DNA of 64,000 bases from Azolla caroliniana. Lineage: Eukaryota > Polypodiophyta. Each line of letters begins with the position of its first letter. Position 1 is the stretch's first letter. Position numbers and translations under genes: made by a program. This document shows, in pieces, positions 24,101 to 36,540 of this stretch. Under the pieces are notes generated by a model. It searched no databases, was not told where the DNA came from, and was given only the letters and a program-made list of their open reading frames with translations. The stretch spans positions 4,402,001-4,466,000 of the forward strand of contig JBHGNT010000007.1 of NCBI GenBank assembly GCA_043228905.1, in the 5' to 3' direction.

Positions 24101-24525
24101 ACTCTGAAATACATTTTTAACACATAATTTGTGGCATATAGGTTTTGGAGCTAGAAGGAATGGCTTCTGGTCCTTCTCTTTTGGAATCATTAAACGAAAC
24201 AAATCCTGGAGCTGTAGATAGCATCAAGCAAGTATTCAATGCAACCGCACAGTTTGTTTCTTTACCAGGTCAGACTTCATCATTCGACACACCTTCTGGA
24301 TCAGCATCAATGACTGCTGAAGTAACCGATCTAGGAATAGTTGGTCGAGGAGTGAAGAGATCTACTCCTACTACATCTGTGGCAAGTGCTATAAATGGGC
24401 AAGGAAATAAAGAAAATGCTCCTAAGAAGCGCTCTCTTGATGATATGCTAACAAAAGGAGCGTCAGGTGAGACCCAAATAGGATTTGGTTGTGATGGTAA
24501 TAATACATCCAAAGAGGGGTCATAA
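21185..24525 (+). CDS. NASP: NASP-type histone H3 chaperone (TPR protein, SHNi-TPR)
   Basis: Six exons, join(21185..21561, 22310..22458, 22876..23052, 23381..23471, 23644..23950, 24142..24525), give 494 residues, close to the known Arabidopsis protein. The start is the first true ATG (MPSVDDL); an upstream in-frame GTG is ignored. Order of parts: a Glu/Asp/Asn-rich acidic region at about 40-90; TPR units from LEDAQRLYDEGRDALLHDF; an acidic insert (EEDLEEEEESDLD) inside the second TPR, typical of NASP; then EDFEMCFQDYMKALEIMEGL and IYFKLSLAHQLGYKPREAL; a coiled-coil stretch (EEDEIKEIEQLLEDLREK); and a basic tail with KRST and PKKRSLDDM, a likely nuclear signal. NASP binds H3 or H3-H4 and supports nucleosome assembly. 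Intron phases are 2, 1, 1, 2, 0. Confidence 0.92.
21868..21893. repeat. (CT)n microsatellite in NASP intron 1
   Basis: Thirteen CT units lie within the first intron of the NASP gene. Confidence 0.9.
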
Positions 24526-24705
24526 AGCAAAGATTACATAAATGAGTAGCATGCTAACTGACCATTAGGCAACATCTTGGTTTTATTTTCGTTCCTCTAT
24601 ACAGTTATTCTGTGATGCGAGGAACTCCTTGTACTAATGTATAGATAAATTAATGGTATCTTGATGCTTATCACTCATGGATGGTGCATACACTTGGTTC
24701 GTTTC

Positions 24706-24763
24706 CATACATACATACATACATACATATATATATAGATATATATATATAGATAGATAGATG
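24706..24763. repeat. Compound microsatellite (ACAT)n(AT)n(AGAT)n, 3' of NASP
   Basis: Tetranucleotide catacata units pass into AT repeats and then gatagata units, about 180 bp after the NASP stop codon. Confidence 0.9.
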
Positions 24764-24934
24764 CATGTCTGTCTAATCTTAACTTTTGACTAGAATGTTT
24801 GCAGAAATACATTTAGAATTTAGGTTCTAATAGGTGGCCTATGTATGTGCTGTTGAATGCATTATACTATACTATTTCCTGAAGTCAGAAAATAGATTGG
24901 ATGTGGAGCTCAAGCATATAGGCTTATATAATTA

Positions 24935-25350
24935 TGCTCATGTGGGCATGACGGCAATAGTTTGGTGATTCTACTTCAAGGAGAGGAATAGGGACACTAT
25001 TGAGTTTGTTTGACTGTTCATGTCATTGTGAGGAGTTAGTCAGCTTCTTTATGCTCATGTCATTTTGTTCGGGTACAATGCTTTCTTTAAGACACAATTA
25101 TACTGCTTCATGCTTATAGGGTGTTTAGGGAACATTTTGACAATTCTATGTTAAGGAGAGAATTAGGGGCATTAAATGAGAGTTTGATTGTGCAAAGCAT
25201 TTTGTGTTCCATTAGGCAGCTGCTTTCATGCTCATGCCATCATTCGCAATTTCTTTGTTGGGGTACGATGCTTTGGTTAAAACTTAGATATACCACTATG
25301 CTCATGTCTAAGCGTATTTTGGAGCCAAGTTGGCAAATTTATAGATGAGG
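24935..25350. repeat. Degenerate tandem repeat
   Basis: Related blocks recur with much divergence: variants of tatgctcatgtc, ttcgggtacaatgctttctttaagacacaattatac and gttggggtacgatgctttggttaaaacttagatatac, and of aaggagagaattagggg. Two to three copies of about 170-195 bp are suggested. No coding function is seen. Confidence 0.45.
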
Positions 25351-28300
25351 AATATCATTGAGATGGTAATGCAACCTCAAATATTTGGAAGAGTTGATGC
25401 CCACTCTTATATGTTTTGTTATGAGCTAAGGTCTATATTACAAGTTTTAATTATCAAGTAAATAGAGTTGGTCCACAGCCTTGGAAGTGACTCACCCTTC
25501 AATTGACTGCAGCTTCCATGGACTTGTTGAGGAAAAGTTGAGGAAAAGGTGGAAATTCCTCAAATTCTGATTTTATTCTCACCTTTTCTTCGACTTCATT
25601 GCAAGATTGCACCCACCATCTTGATGACTTGATGTGCATAATGGCTCAAGTCACTACTATAGACTGCATGGTTTTGTAAAAATCATTGTTCTATTTGGGT
25701 AGTACTATTGTTAGAAATAGGTCATAGGGAGAGAGTATAGTATAATGGCGGGTGATGACATCACCACCACAATTGAGGGGGATTATGTGGATCAAATAGG
25801 AGGTGGTTATGCCTTGTTAGCCAAGTGGTGATTATGACATGTGTCAACTGTATTGTCATCCTGAAGAAGTCAATGCAGTGGAGTGAGCCATACCAATGTC
25901 ATCACCATTGATCACGTTGAAGCACAGCACTAGCTAGAAATGCAAATGAATCTAGTGTAAAAAAGCAAAAGATCAAATGTATATAGGTATAAAAATAAAA
26001 GCAATCATTTAATACCCATATTTTGTCACGTGTGTGATGCTTGCATTTTTTGACAAATCCATTCCCCTATTCATTTTGCTCTAAAAAATCCGACACATAT
26101 TTGCTGTTGAAACTCACTTGAATACATATGTACCTTGTTTCCTTCTTTCTAACTAACAATCAGATGATATCTCACATATATCATGATTTCTACCACAATC
26201 TATCTTGTGAGATTTTATTAGAATATTGCAATATTTTATGCCTTTGTCTTATCAACATATGATGGCATAATCATTTGCATTCATATACCTTGCTCTAGTC
26301 AATATTATTTTGATTGGTTCTATTGTGTCTAATGTAGGAGAAGCGAAAAGTTGTCTTGAAGAAATCCTCACACATGCAAGATGATATACATGTGAAACGT
26401 GTCCAACCAAATTTTCTCTTCACTTGCCATGTCTTGAAGATGGAAAATGAATGTAAAATGTTGCTTCCCATAGCCTTTGCATGTTGATTACTTTTATGAA
26501 CATTGTTGTAGCCTATGAACATTCTCAATTCAAGAAAAGCATAGTATTTTCGCAATGTGGTGGAGTAGCCAACTACTACTACTTTAGTATGCGAAAACTG
26601 AAGTATAGAATGGATTTAATTGCAAGGTCATAAATTTAAAATTTTGATTTCTGAAGTATTTTCAGGATGGATCATAACCAAGATTTCACATAAGCTACAT
26701 GTCTCATTCAATATAGGGCAGACTGACACTCTTATCAAGCATTACAAAATTTGATTGAATTGATGGGTTTTGAGGTGCTAACTTTGATGTTACAATTCAA
26801 AAATGGAACTTCATTGTTTTCAAGTTCTTAGTTTGGATGGCTTGAATGCAAGCAATACTCACTCATGAGATAATAAGAGTGCATTTTGTTCAACTAGAAA
26901 AATATGTCAATGCCCATCCATACAATTATGTCAATTCAAAATGGCATTTCAATTTCTTTGACCATAAAAACTTGGACACCAAGTATTTAAATTGTCCCTA
27001 AATTTTCAATCATCAAATGTTATTACAATAGCATTGCAATGTCAATTGGTTTGGTTATTTACCATAATATTTATGTAGGAGTATCTAGTAAATTTTGAAT
27101 CCTTTCATGTATTCTAGCAAATTTCCAAATTATTCATAGGGGTAGTTAGGTAATTTCACCTATTATTTATCACTACTACATGACCTCTTGATTTCATTTA
27201 GTGCATTACTTTATGTTATCTACTGAAAAGGTTCCCATTTGAGTAAATAACCAACTAGTATATGGCATGACTTCTTAATTCTAGGTGAACCATTAGGACC
27301 TGTTTTCTTAGTGGACATTGCTTTCACTAGTAACCTCGTGGATAATTCCTTCGTCCTAGGGGACAATTGCCTTGCCTTGAATATTTAGAAACTCCAATGC
27401 ATAGCATGGCAAATTGGATCCCCTTCCCACCCATTGGCCTCTTTATTCTAGGTCAACCATTCACATCTTATCTTCAACATTGATATTTACCTTGGACCAA
27501 CAACAACCACATGCTTTTACACGATATAAGGTGTTTGCTTGGCTTGTCCCCATTAATTCATGTTCATTGTCAGTTGATCATCAATTTTAAGCGTTGAAGA
27601 TTGCAATCTTGATCGTAAATGTGGACTAGTTTTATGGCACCAACTTGAGCGTGCAAACTTCATAAGAGAACAATTTGGTCATGTGTTGATGCCAAAAGGG
27701 TGACTACGCATACAAGCTCATTTGCATGCAAACACAAGCATATCCTCATTTTCTACAAGAGGACCCCCACCATACACCTAATGATTCAAATACAGTATCT
27801 TGGATCCATGGGCATCATCCGTAACCAATTAGGATATCCCCTTTGGGGTCTTAAATAAGATCACTCAAGAATGATTCATTCACATGAATATTGAGTTATT
27901 AAATGCCATATTTTTGTAGAGTTACTGAATGCGAAAGATAAATCTTTACAATGTGAAATATATTAATGCAAAACCTGATTATCTAAAGGATTTTCATGAA
28001 TTTAAGAACTAATAATTTAATCAAAGAAGACTTTATGCAAAGAGGTGAAGTATTAGCCCTATCAACATTTTTCGCAATGGACTAATAGGTGTGGGTAACA
28101 AGTCAAATAACAATATTCATATATTCAATGGTTATACATGGAAACGATGTTTTGTCAATAAATATCACTCAACATGACCCTTGTAGACACAAGTTCCTAG
28201 TAGAACTCTCAATGTTTTCAAAGAAAGAAGCTAAGATATGTATATCTTTAGTCTCCCTAGGTAGAAACTATTAATAATTATGAAACAAAGTAATAAAAGT

Positions 28301-29072
28301 CCGTGAAACATCTCTTTTTCAAGACAATCCTAGATTCGAATTGTTTAAAGATTGTATACTCCTATATACATGGGGTGGTTTATGGATTAAAAAAGAGTTG
28401 AAACAGAGCAAAGAAAGTGAAAAGTGAAAAGAGATAAAGATGGTTGTGTCAACTATTTGGAGAGGAAAAAAAGGTGAAAGGTGAAAATGAGAGACGAGAA
28501 AGGTGTCAATATTTTGGAGATTATGCGTTTGCATTTAATTCAAAGGAAGCAATATAAATTGTAACAAATATGTCTATAGTGTCTCCAAGGATAATTGTCA
28601 TCAATGAGGCAGGAGGGGGTGAGGGAACAAACACACGTGATTGGGATTTGGATCCAAGACATGTTCATAGTTTCATAACTTGCCACAGAGGTAATTTGAT
28701 TCTCAATTTTGATTATAAGATGGAACAAACAACCCAAGGACTAGAAAAAGATAAGTATGCTCATCTCAATCGAAATCTTTGAAAAAGCTCATCACTAAAC
28801 ATTGTGCCAAAAGACATATTTTGAAGAGGTTAACCAAAATAGCTCTACTACAAAAATATTTACGAGTTTTCTTTTATCAATCTAAAGCTTAACCAAAGCA
28901 TCGCTAAACCTTCTACAACCACCACTTTCCAAATAATGGACTTATATAGAAATATGAATGTAAGATCTTCCACCATCAATTATTTGACTTAGATGGTAAT
29001 CACCCATCAATCACTTAATAGAGCAATGGTACAAGATATTAGTACACACGTGACACTCTCATTCGCGCGCAC
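25351..29072. other. Intergenic, nothing recognised
   Basis: AT-rich DNA of about 3.7 kb. All frames are short and lack recognisable motifs. No structured repeat was identified by eye. Confidence 0.5.
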
Positions 29073-29205
29073 CCTCTCTCTCTCTCTCTCTCTCTATCAT
29101 AATTAGCTCACCTAGTAGTAAGTTGTTAGATTATTTACACTACATTTTAGTGTAAACCTTACCAACTAAGCTACATACATCTAGGCTCTCTCTCTAGTGA
29201 CACTA
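29073..29205 (+). mobile_element. (CT)n tract followed by a shortened copy of the SINE-like family
   Basis: A CT run at 29073-29094 leads into atcataattagctcacctag and agtaagttgtt, the left end of the family. The right end is present in inverted orientation: the complement reads tagcttagttggtaagg, a clear A-box-like sequence, and the element ends with catctaggctctctctct. The interior is mostly deleted, leaving about 110 bp with both tRNA-like ends. Confidence 0.55.
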
Positions 29206-32200
29206 GCAAAGTTCACTTAGAAAGAGTTTGAAAATGTTAAAGCACTTTCTTATCAAGTTTCTTCAAATCAAGAAACGAACACCATACACACTCCTACTTC
29301 TTGAGATGGTATCAAAAAGGGTTGTCAAATACATGCTTAAGGTTCAAAAAAGCCCTTCACATCAACTTCCTAGAATCATGTGGGAAGCAAGCAAAAATAT
29401 CCAAAAGACACATAAAAGCAAAACTTTTGTGTTCTAGTTGTATGCAAGATGTGAAAAATGGTTTGAAAGATGGGATGCAACACACTTGCATCATGGTGCA
29501 TCAATAGATTCCTCAATGAATGAGGCATTTTTGCGATGCTAATGAATCACGACATTGGAAAAATACTACATACGTTCCAACTAACTATAAAACTATATTC
29601 TTCACTAAAGGGGAAAATTGCACACATCAATACATGTCAGACTCTATCTCGTTGTCTATCATCTCTTTCACATATATTACATGCTAATGCTATATTTTTG
29701 TCTCATAAGTCATATTCGACCTCAAAGATGATAATAAGATCTCTCTCTCTCAAAACTAGACAACGCCCATCAGATTTTCCTTTTATTTCCACGAATGCAT
29801 TTTCTTTATTTCCCAAAAATTCAAATGTTATTGGTTGATGCCACTAAAGAGAGAAGTAAAAAGTTAAGTTATAACTCACCATACACACTTATTGAGCTAC
29901 CACACCTTAAGGGCATTGATCTAGGACATCTAGGGAAACAACAAAAAATCAAGGTCATTTGGTGAAGTGATGAAGTGGAGGGTATTTTGAAGAAGTTGAA
30001 ATTGATGAGCCAATAACTGGCTAGTTCTCCCAATGGCTAGCCAGAGTGTAGGGCATCACAATCTTTTAAATAAGAATTTCTTTACGCATATAGACACATC
30101 CACCTAAAGAATACCACAAACTATGAGTACAACGATCAAAACATGGATTTGGAAATGTGATAGAACCCATCCCATGTATATGTATATGTTCCCATTGATC
30201 ATATTCAATTGTTTACAATAGTTTTTTTGTCTCTCTTTAGTGGATTTATAACATTAATTCCAATGGGCATTGATTGGTTGAAAATACGAGGAACAACAAC
30301 AAGTGTTATTCTTTTGGTTAAATTTTTCTATACTTTTTCACACCACATCAGATCAATTCAAGAGTGACTTATTATCTAGTGAAGGTATATATGTATAATG
30401 TACATATATAATGATGGCACATTGACCATAGTAAATTGGTTAGCATGTTTTCACACCACATCTTCTTATTCATTAGGAGTATTTCAAATCACATTTAAGT
30501 AGTTGGGCCATGATTTGTTTTTTTGGGGGGATGAGGCCCGAGGGTGAGGGGGATTGCATTCTTTCATTTGATAAAAAATTCAAGGTTAAGTTAACTTTCA
30601 AATTCTTTAGCGATTGTGATTGAAAGAAATAATGCTTTTGAAGGATCCCATCACTTGAACTTGGCATGATATGACCTTGCAAATACTTATTGCTAAGATG
30701 AAAGTCCTATCGTAGACTATTGGGCTTGGGATTCCCCCCTTCATACGCATTCGAAAGGGAAAACCCAATAAAAGGAGATGAGTATGTTCCAAAAGTTTCA
30801 TCACACGGCGTGAGAAAACTTTATGCACATCGAGGAATGCACCAAGATATAAAGCCTCAGTCTTTCATTTGCATTGCAACCACCATGTTACATCCCTTAC
30901 CCTCATGTTCATGTATTAAATTTATGCGTATGTGATGCAAGTTAGCTCTCACGACATCAATGAAGTAGCTTATATGGCAATGTCCTTGCCATGTTAATTT
31001 GGTCTAATGTGTGGACACGATCAATCAGGAGAAATGAGCCTTCGTAGCTACAAAGAAAATCGAAAGAGCAAAGGGCTCTCTATCATTATTGCACCCTCAA
31101 CATTCAAACTCAAAGTTCATATTTCAGAACTCCAAACAAAATGCTCACATCACATCGTAATGAAGGTCCTCAAGAACTTGGCCCTCGGCACAACATGAAT
31201 TTATAAATTCTTACAAACCACACAGTAAATGATCATCTCACCAAAAGACTATTGAAATGATTGAATTTCGTTATCGGAAATTTGTACAAACTTGCAAAGC
31301 TCTATAAAAGTTGGCATTAATTTCCTATTATTTTGTAGATATTGTAGAAATGAAAGTCAATCAAGGCCCCTAGCAATTTCTTGAACTCGAATTTTTTTGA
31401 CACAATTAAAGATGAAGTTATAAAGATTTCTCATCTCGTCCATCTTATATTGACTTGATGTGCTTAGTCGTAGTAATGAGACATAACTTACATACACACT
31501 TGAATAGGAGTTACAAATACATTGGTCTACTCTCTCTTTCTCCCTCTCTCTCTCTCAATGTACGCTTTTAAGTTGTGATAACATCAATGCCACTAAATTT
31601 ATATGTATGCAGTCCATGTGGAACCCACCAACTTTTCACCTGACATTCATTCACCCTCTTTTATTTTTCACTCAAATCTCTTAAAGACAAGCCCTTGCTA
31701 CACTGTGGTGTCCTAAAGCCTTCATTAAATACTTGGATTGACTCTCAATAAGTGTTGTGGTGATCATTAATATAGTTTACTTAAAAGCTTTAAACAAACT
31801 TCCTAATCTTATAGGCTATAACATGTTGCTTGTGTTGTTTTTTGTTGTGATTGGTTAGAAGTTCTAACCACCCAATAGGACCCAATTATAAAGTATGTGT
31901 CTATTTGACCCAACCTTACAATCGCCAAAGATTCTATAATGTCTCTTAAGCCTCATTCATGTGCACTTAAGATTCTATCATGTACAATCTCTCACGCTTG
32001 ATCTATACCTATCCCAAGTGTTCCCAACAATTAGCTCCACACATAATATTCTACATCCAATTCCTCTTACTAAAGTTTCTCCAACATTTAAACATGTGTC
32101 AATTAACTTGCCAAAGGTTCTATTGTGCAAGTCTAGTATGCCCAATCCACAAATGCACCAATTATTATTCTAAATGCATTCAAACCGAACTAAGATATAG

Positions 32201-32728
32201 ATAGAAGTGCATGTGTTTGAATATTTAACATTGCATAGCTATTCTATCCTATGTCATACACTTGATCACATGTCCCAATTGAAGAACTATCACAATTTGA
32301 GTAACAAAACATTTGTAAGTATCCCCAATCGGCCCAATTCACATGAACCAAAGGTTCTATGGAGCAGGTCACTCGAGTATCAATCAAATCGTTGGTGTCA
32401 CGAGTGCCTAATAGAGTTAATGCTACGACAACCACCGGCAATTTGAGAAACTTTAGAAAAGTGAATGTTTTACAATGTCGCCTCTTCGTATTGTGCTACC
32501 ATTTTTTTTCACTTTTTGAGATAATTCATGCTCGGACATTCAATGGTGACACAAGATATGTTAGAAAAGTGGGTTTCTTAGTTTACATAGCCTCCTTTGC
32601 TTTGTTGTCTTCCATTTTTCAATTCACTTCCACTGTTTTGGTTGTAAAGAGAGAACGAAGAAGCAAAGAGGGCAAAAAAAGACTAACATATGTTTGTGAA
32701 CCTTAACTAAAGTTTTTCTTCCATCAAT
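29206..32728. other. Intergenic, nothing recognised apart from a SINE-like tail
   Basis: No supported gene. Near 29690-29755 the string gtctcataagtcatatt, then gacctcaaagatgataata and (CT)n, matches the tail of the SINE-like copy at 4822-4935. A short CT-rich tract lies at about 31530-31556. The remainder is AT-rich without recognised content. Confidence 0.45.
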
Positions 32729-35700
32729 CTACCTAAAGAACTCCGAATTGGCGGAGGAAGGTTTGCCCATCTCTTGGTAAGACATATTTCCGACATTGCC
32801 CATGCTTTTCCTTCTCCCTCTCGTAAAGAGAGGTTCTCCTTTAGATGGGTGATCACCATAGTAGAGAGAGGACCCATCGACGAAATCATCTTGTGAACAA
32901 CCTCCTCCGATCGATGACTTTTGGACTTGCAATGCATACTGAAGATTCCAAACCACGTCTTCCATGGATGGTCTTCCCATGGGCTCCTCGCATAAACACT
33001 TTATCGTTATGTCCATCACCGTCTCCAATGATTCCATCGTGCATGTACCCAAAATCCTCGGATCTATGCACTCCAATCTCGACCCTTGTTCTCCCAACAG
33101 AGATTCCTGCTCGTTAAAAAGGATCCAACCACGTGCACACACCAAAAACAAAACAAAGAAAAGCAAGAAATTTATACCTCCATAGCACACACAAAAAGAA
33201 AAGAAAAACATGCTTGTAAACTTAGGACAAAAAGAGAGTAATTTGTATATGTGAGCATTATATGCATAGTTTTAGTTACCAGTTCCTTGGGTCCGTGAGG
33301 CCCCATGGAGGGCATTTTACCCATCAAAACCTCCAGTAATATAAGGCCAAAGTTGTACACATCACTTTTATCTTCACTCTCTTTCCTGAAAGAAAAGTTA
33401 AAAGGAAATGGGCCCCAGATTGATATTTTTATAATGCATTTAAAGCCCAAAAAGAAGGACCCATCTTCCAAATCACACAAACCTATTCTTCTTCTCCACT
33501 TGAGACAACCCTTTAGAAGCTTGAGATTTTCCCTGGAAGTAATTGTATCAGAACATATACCTCGTTACTTCTTGGGTTAGCCAATCATGGAATCCAACTT
33601 CAATTAAAACACCAAATATAATCATGATAACTTACTTCAATTTGGCCCTTGCCATATTGAATAGAGAGCCCAAAGTCACTCAGCTTAGGAACCAGATTTT
33701 GATCCAAGAGAACATTGGTCGTTGAGATATTGTTGTCGAAGATACCGGGGACTAAGCCAAAGTGAAGGAAGTGAATGCCTTTGGCTGTTCCAATGATAAT
33801 CACAAGACGGTGGAGCCACCCAAATCCTTCCAATCCTTTACCTGATTTCATTTCACCATCAAAAAGATAAAGGTTGGACCTTCCAACATGGAACTAGTTA
33901 ATCAAGACATGCATTCTTACTTTGTTAGAGTAGGGGCATGGCTAGCAAAATAACATTAACAAATGTGCATCATAGAGTAGGGGCATACCGGAAAGCCCCG
34001 TCCGTAATGTCCTACTGCTCACATACTCGTAGACCAAGCACATTTGGATTCCTTGGCTCGGCCCATCACCTTCTTCCACCATGTTGTAACCAAGCAGTGT
34101 AACAAGATGTTTATGCCGAAACTTGCCAACATGCTCGACGCGCATCTTTAACATCTTTGCTCGGGACTCTGGCTCCTTCTTCAGTCTCTTGATAGCAACC
34201 AAAGTACCATCATCCAACTGCCCTTTGTAAACCTAATTCCAAGAAGACAGGTTTGAAACTTGAGCAAATGCAAGGGAGCTGTTGTAACTTTGCTTTTGAT
34301 AGTGCACAACAAGGTTCTCTAGTTTGGATAAGAATGTTGATTGGATTATGATCCATTGTAAGAAATTATGGCAATTGGCAATTGAAACTTCATACCTTCC
34401 CATGGCTACCTTCACCAATAAGAGTGGAATCATGGAAGTAATCAGTTGCCTTGTAAAGCTCATCCATGGAGAAGACTCGGAATTGAGGAAAACCCATGCC
34501 TCCGAGCTTCATGTTCCGAGAAATGTACCCTATAATCACCACCCACATACATATAATAAGCACATTTACACACATTTCTGCAGTAATCACAGTGCAAAAG
34601 CATTGTTTTTTCTTCCAACCGCAGATTTTAGACCATTCCCACTTATTCTCATTATCACTTATATAATCTATACATACATACACAAGACAAAGCTTGACCT
34701 TGCAATACCATTCGGTATAGGTGGACTCGAATGTCTCGAGCAATGGAGATTTGATGCTTATGCTCTTTACAAAAGAAATCACATACAACAGTTTTAGTTT
34801 TGAGAGATCATGTTCACTAACTAATGAACAAGTTGCTTTGCTAATTGTTTTACAGCAATCCGATTAGCTGAAATTTCTTTTTGAACATATACACAGTGGA
34901 AGATGACATCGAACTATTATTTTAACAGGAAATGGTATAAAAAGACACATTGAGCATAATGGCCACATATACACCAAAAAACATACCAAAAACTTTCATA
35001 CCCCATCCAAAAAGAAAGAAAGGAAAGAAAAGAAAAGAATGCAGAAGGCTTACTTGCACTAGACAAAATCTCTGAGGAGATAGCCACCGATTTTTGGCCC
35101 ATACAGGGCCGATTACTGCCACCACCGCCTCCGACAATTGGTTTAAGAATCTCTGTGTGGGGCTGGTGCTTGCGCTGGCACCGGCGCCACATAACAAATA
35201 ACCCTATCAGTATGAAAACAAAGATCAACATCAAGGCGATCGCGCCTCCGATCAAGCCCATGAGAACCATCCGTGACTTCACATGTTTCGCATGCAGTGG
35301 CGATGGATAGGCACCCAAATCTGGGCCCAATCCAGATGCTAATGCAGCATCGGCACAGTGTGAGAATGGATTCTGGGGCTGCAAATCTGTTGAGAAGCAA
35401 TTCCACTGGAAATTGACCTGAACCGCTGGCTGCGCCGCGTGGAGAATGGAGAGGCTCTGGATCGCACTGGGTAAGGCACCGGTGAATAGGTTGAAGGAGA
35501 GATCCAGAGAGGTTAGAGTGGGGGAGAATGTAAGATTGCTGGGCAAGACACCTGTGAACTGGTTCTTAGCCACATTTAGGGAAGTGAGGTTAGGCAAGGA
35601 GAAGAGAGAAGGAGGAGGGAGAGAAGAGAAGAGATTTGAGGACAAATCAAGCTCTTGCAGGTGAGTCAGAACAGAGACAGAGTTAGGGATGGCTCCATAC

Positions 35701-36380
35701 ATCTTGTTGTTAGCTAGGGTTAGGACAGAAAGACTTCCTAAAGAGCTCAACTTCTGAGGAAGAGTCCCATTGAGCATGTTACCATCAAGACACAGCACTC
35801 TTAAGCTCTGTAGGGATGTGAGCCTATTAGGTAGAACCCCTTGGAAAAAGTTCGACGTTAGGTTTAGGGTTTCTAAGTAGGTTAATCGACCTAGTTTGCT
35901 CGATAATGGCCCCCATAGCCCTAATGCAGAGAGATGTAGGGTCTTCATCTTTGTGAAATTTGTTAAGTGAAGGAACAAGGACTCGGAAGAGAAGTCTTGC
36001 GATAATGGGCTGCTGCCATTAGCACCCTCATTGAAGCTCGATCCTCTGTCTCCTATAATCTCTAAGTGCGTCAAAAAGACGGTGTTGTCTTCTTCATAAT
36101 CACAAGATAGCGTGAGCGTTGGAGAGGAAGGAAGGTTGCAGAAATCCGTTTGCTCGGTCCATGATGATAGAGCTATGGGATACTCAAGCATTTCTTTGAG
36201 CTCGAACAGAGCTTTCTGCTCTGAGGCTGATAGAGAAGTAGAAGAAGAAGAAGCTGATGATGATGATGATGATGAAGAGGAAAGCAAGAGAGACAGAGTG
36301 AAGAGCAGAACTAGAGGAGAAGAGGAAGAAGAAGAAATGGGGAAGAAGATCGCCATAGCCATAGCCATAGCCATAGCCAT
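32729..36380 (-). CDS. LRR receptor-like protein with pseudokinase domain
   Basis: Seven exons, complement(join(32729..33106, 33280..33385, 33483..33532, 33636..33841, 33989..34232, 34396..34529, 35054..36380)), give 814 residues; every phase is consistent. Order: signal peptide about 1-48; LRRs about 135-320 (LETLNLTSNFFQGVLPNRL and similar); a Cys pair near 345-360; membrane segment about 371-398, followed by WRRC; then ISSEILSSARYIS, typical of the family including At3g03770 and At1g14390. In the kinase domain the glycine loop GEGSHGKV and VAIK lysine are present, and SDFGLS is kept. The HRD catalytic motif is missing, replaced by HFGLVPGIFDNN, so it is probably inactive as a kinase. It is a plasma membrane signalling or scaffold protein; its ligand is unknown. 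Confidence 0.92.
36354..36380 (-). repeat. ATGGCT hexamer repeat covering the start codon
   Basis: On the minus strand the coding start consists of four ATGGCT units and one ATGGCG unit, coding for MAMAMAMAMA. Five in-frame ATG codons in a row are thus possible starts, all before the signal peptide core. Confidence 0.85.
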
Positions 36381-36426
36381 GTAATGGATGGATTGATTCC
36401 TAAGAGTGAATGAATTGGGTTCTTTT

Positions 36427-36461
36427 CTTCTTCTTCTTCTTCTTCTTCTTCTTCTTCTTCT
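36427..36461 (-). repeat. (GAA)n tract in the leader of the LRR pseudokinase gene
   Basis: About 11-12 trinucleotide units, (AGA)n on the sense strand, lie some 50-80 bases before the start codon. Translated in frame they would give an Arg run, which is not expected to be part of the protein. Confidence 0.85.
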
Positions 36462-36540
36462 GTATTTTTTTCTCTTCTCTTTTCTATGTTTCTTTTCTTT
36501 TCTAGAAATGGTGAAAAAACTCTTTTGATGGGACAAAACT

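Noticed and set aside
36381-36536. 52-codon N-terminal extension of the LRR pseudokinase with a poly-Arg run
   Set aside because: It comes from a (AGA)n leader repeat and would bury the signal peptide; the start at 36380 fits the family.
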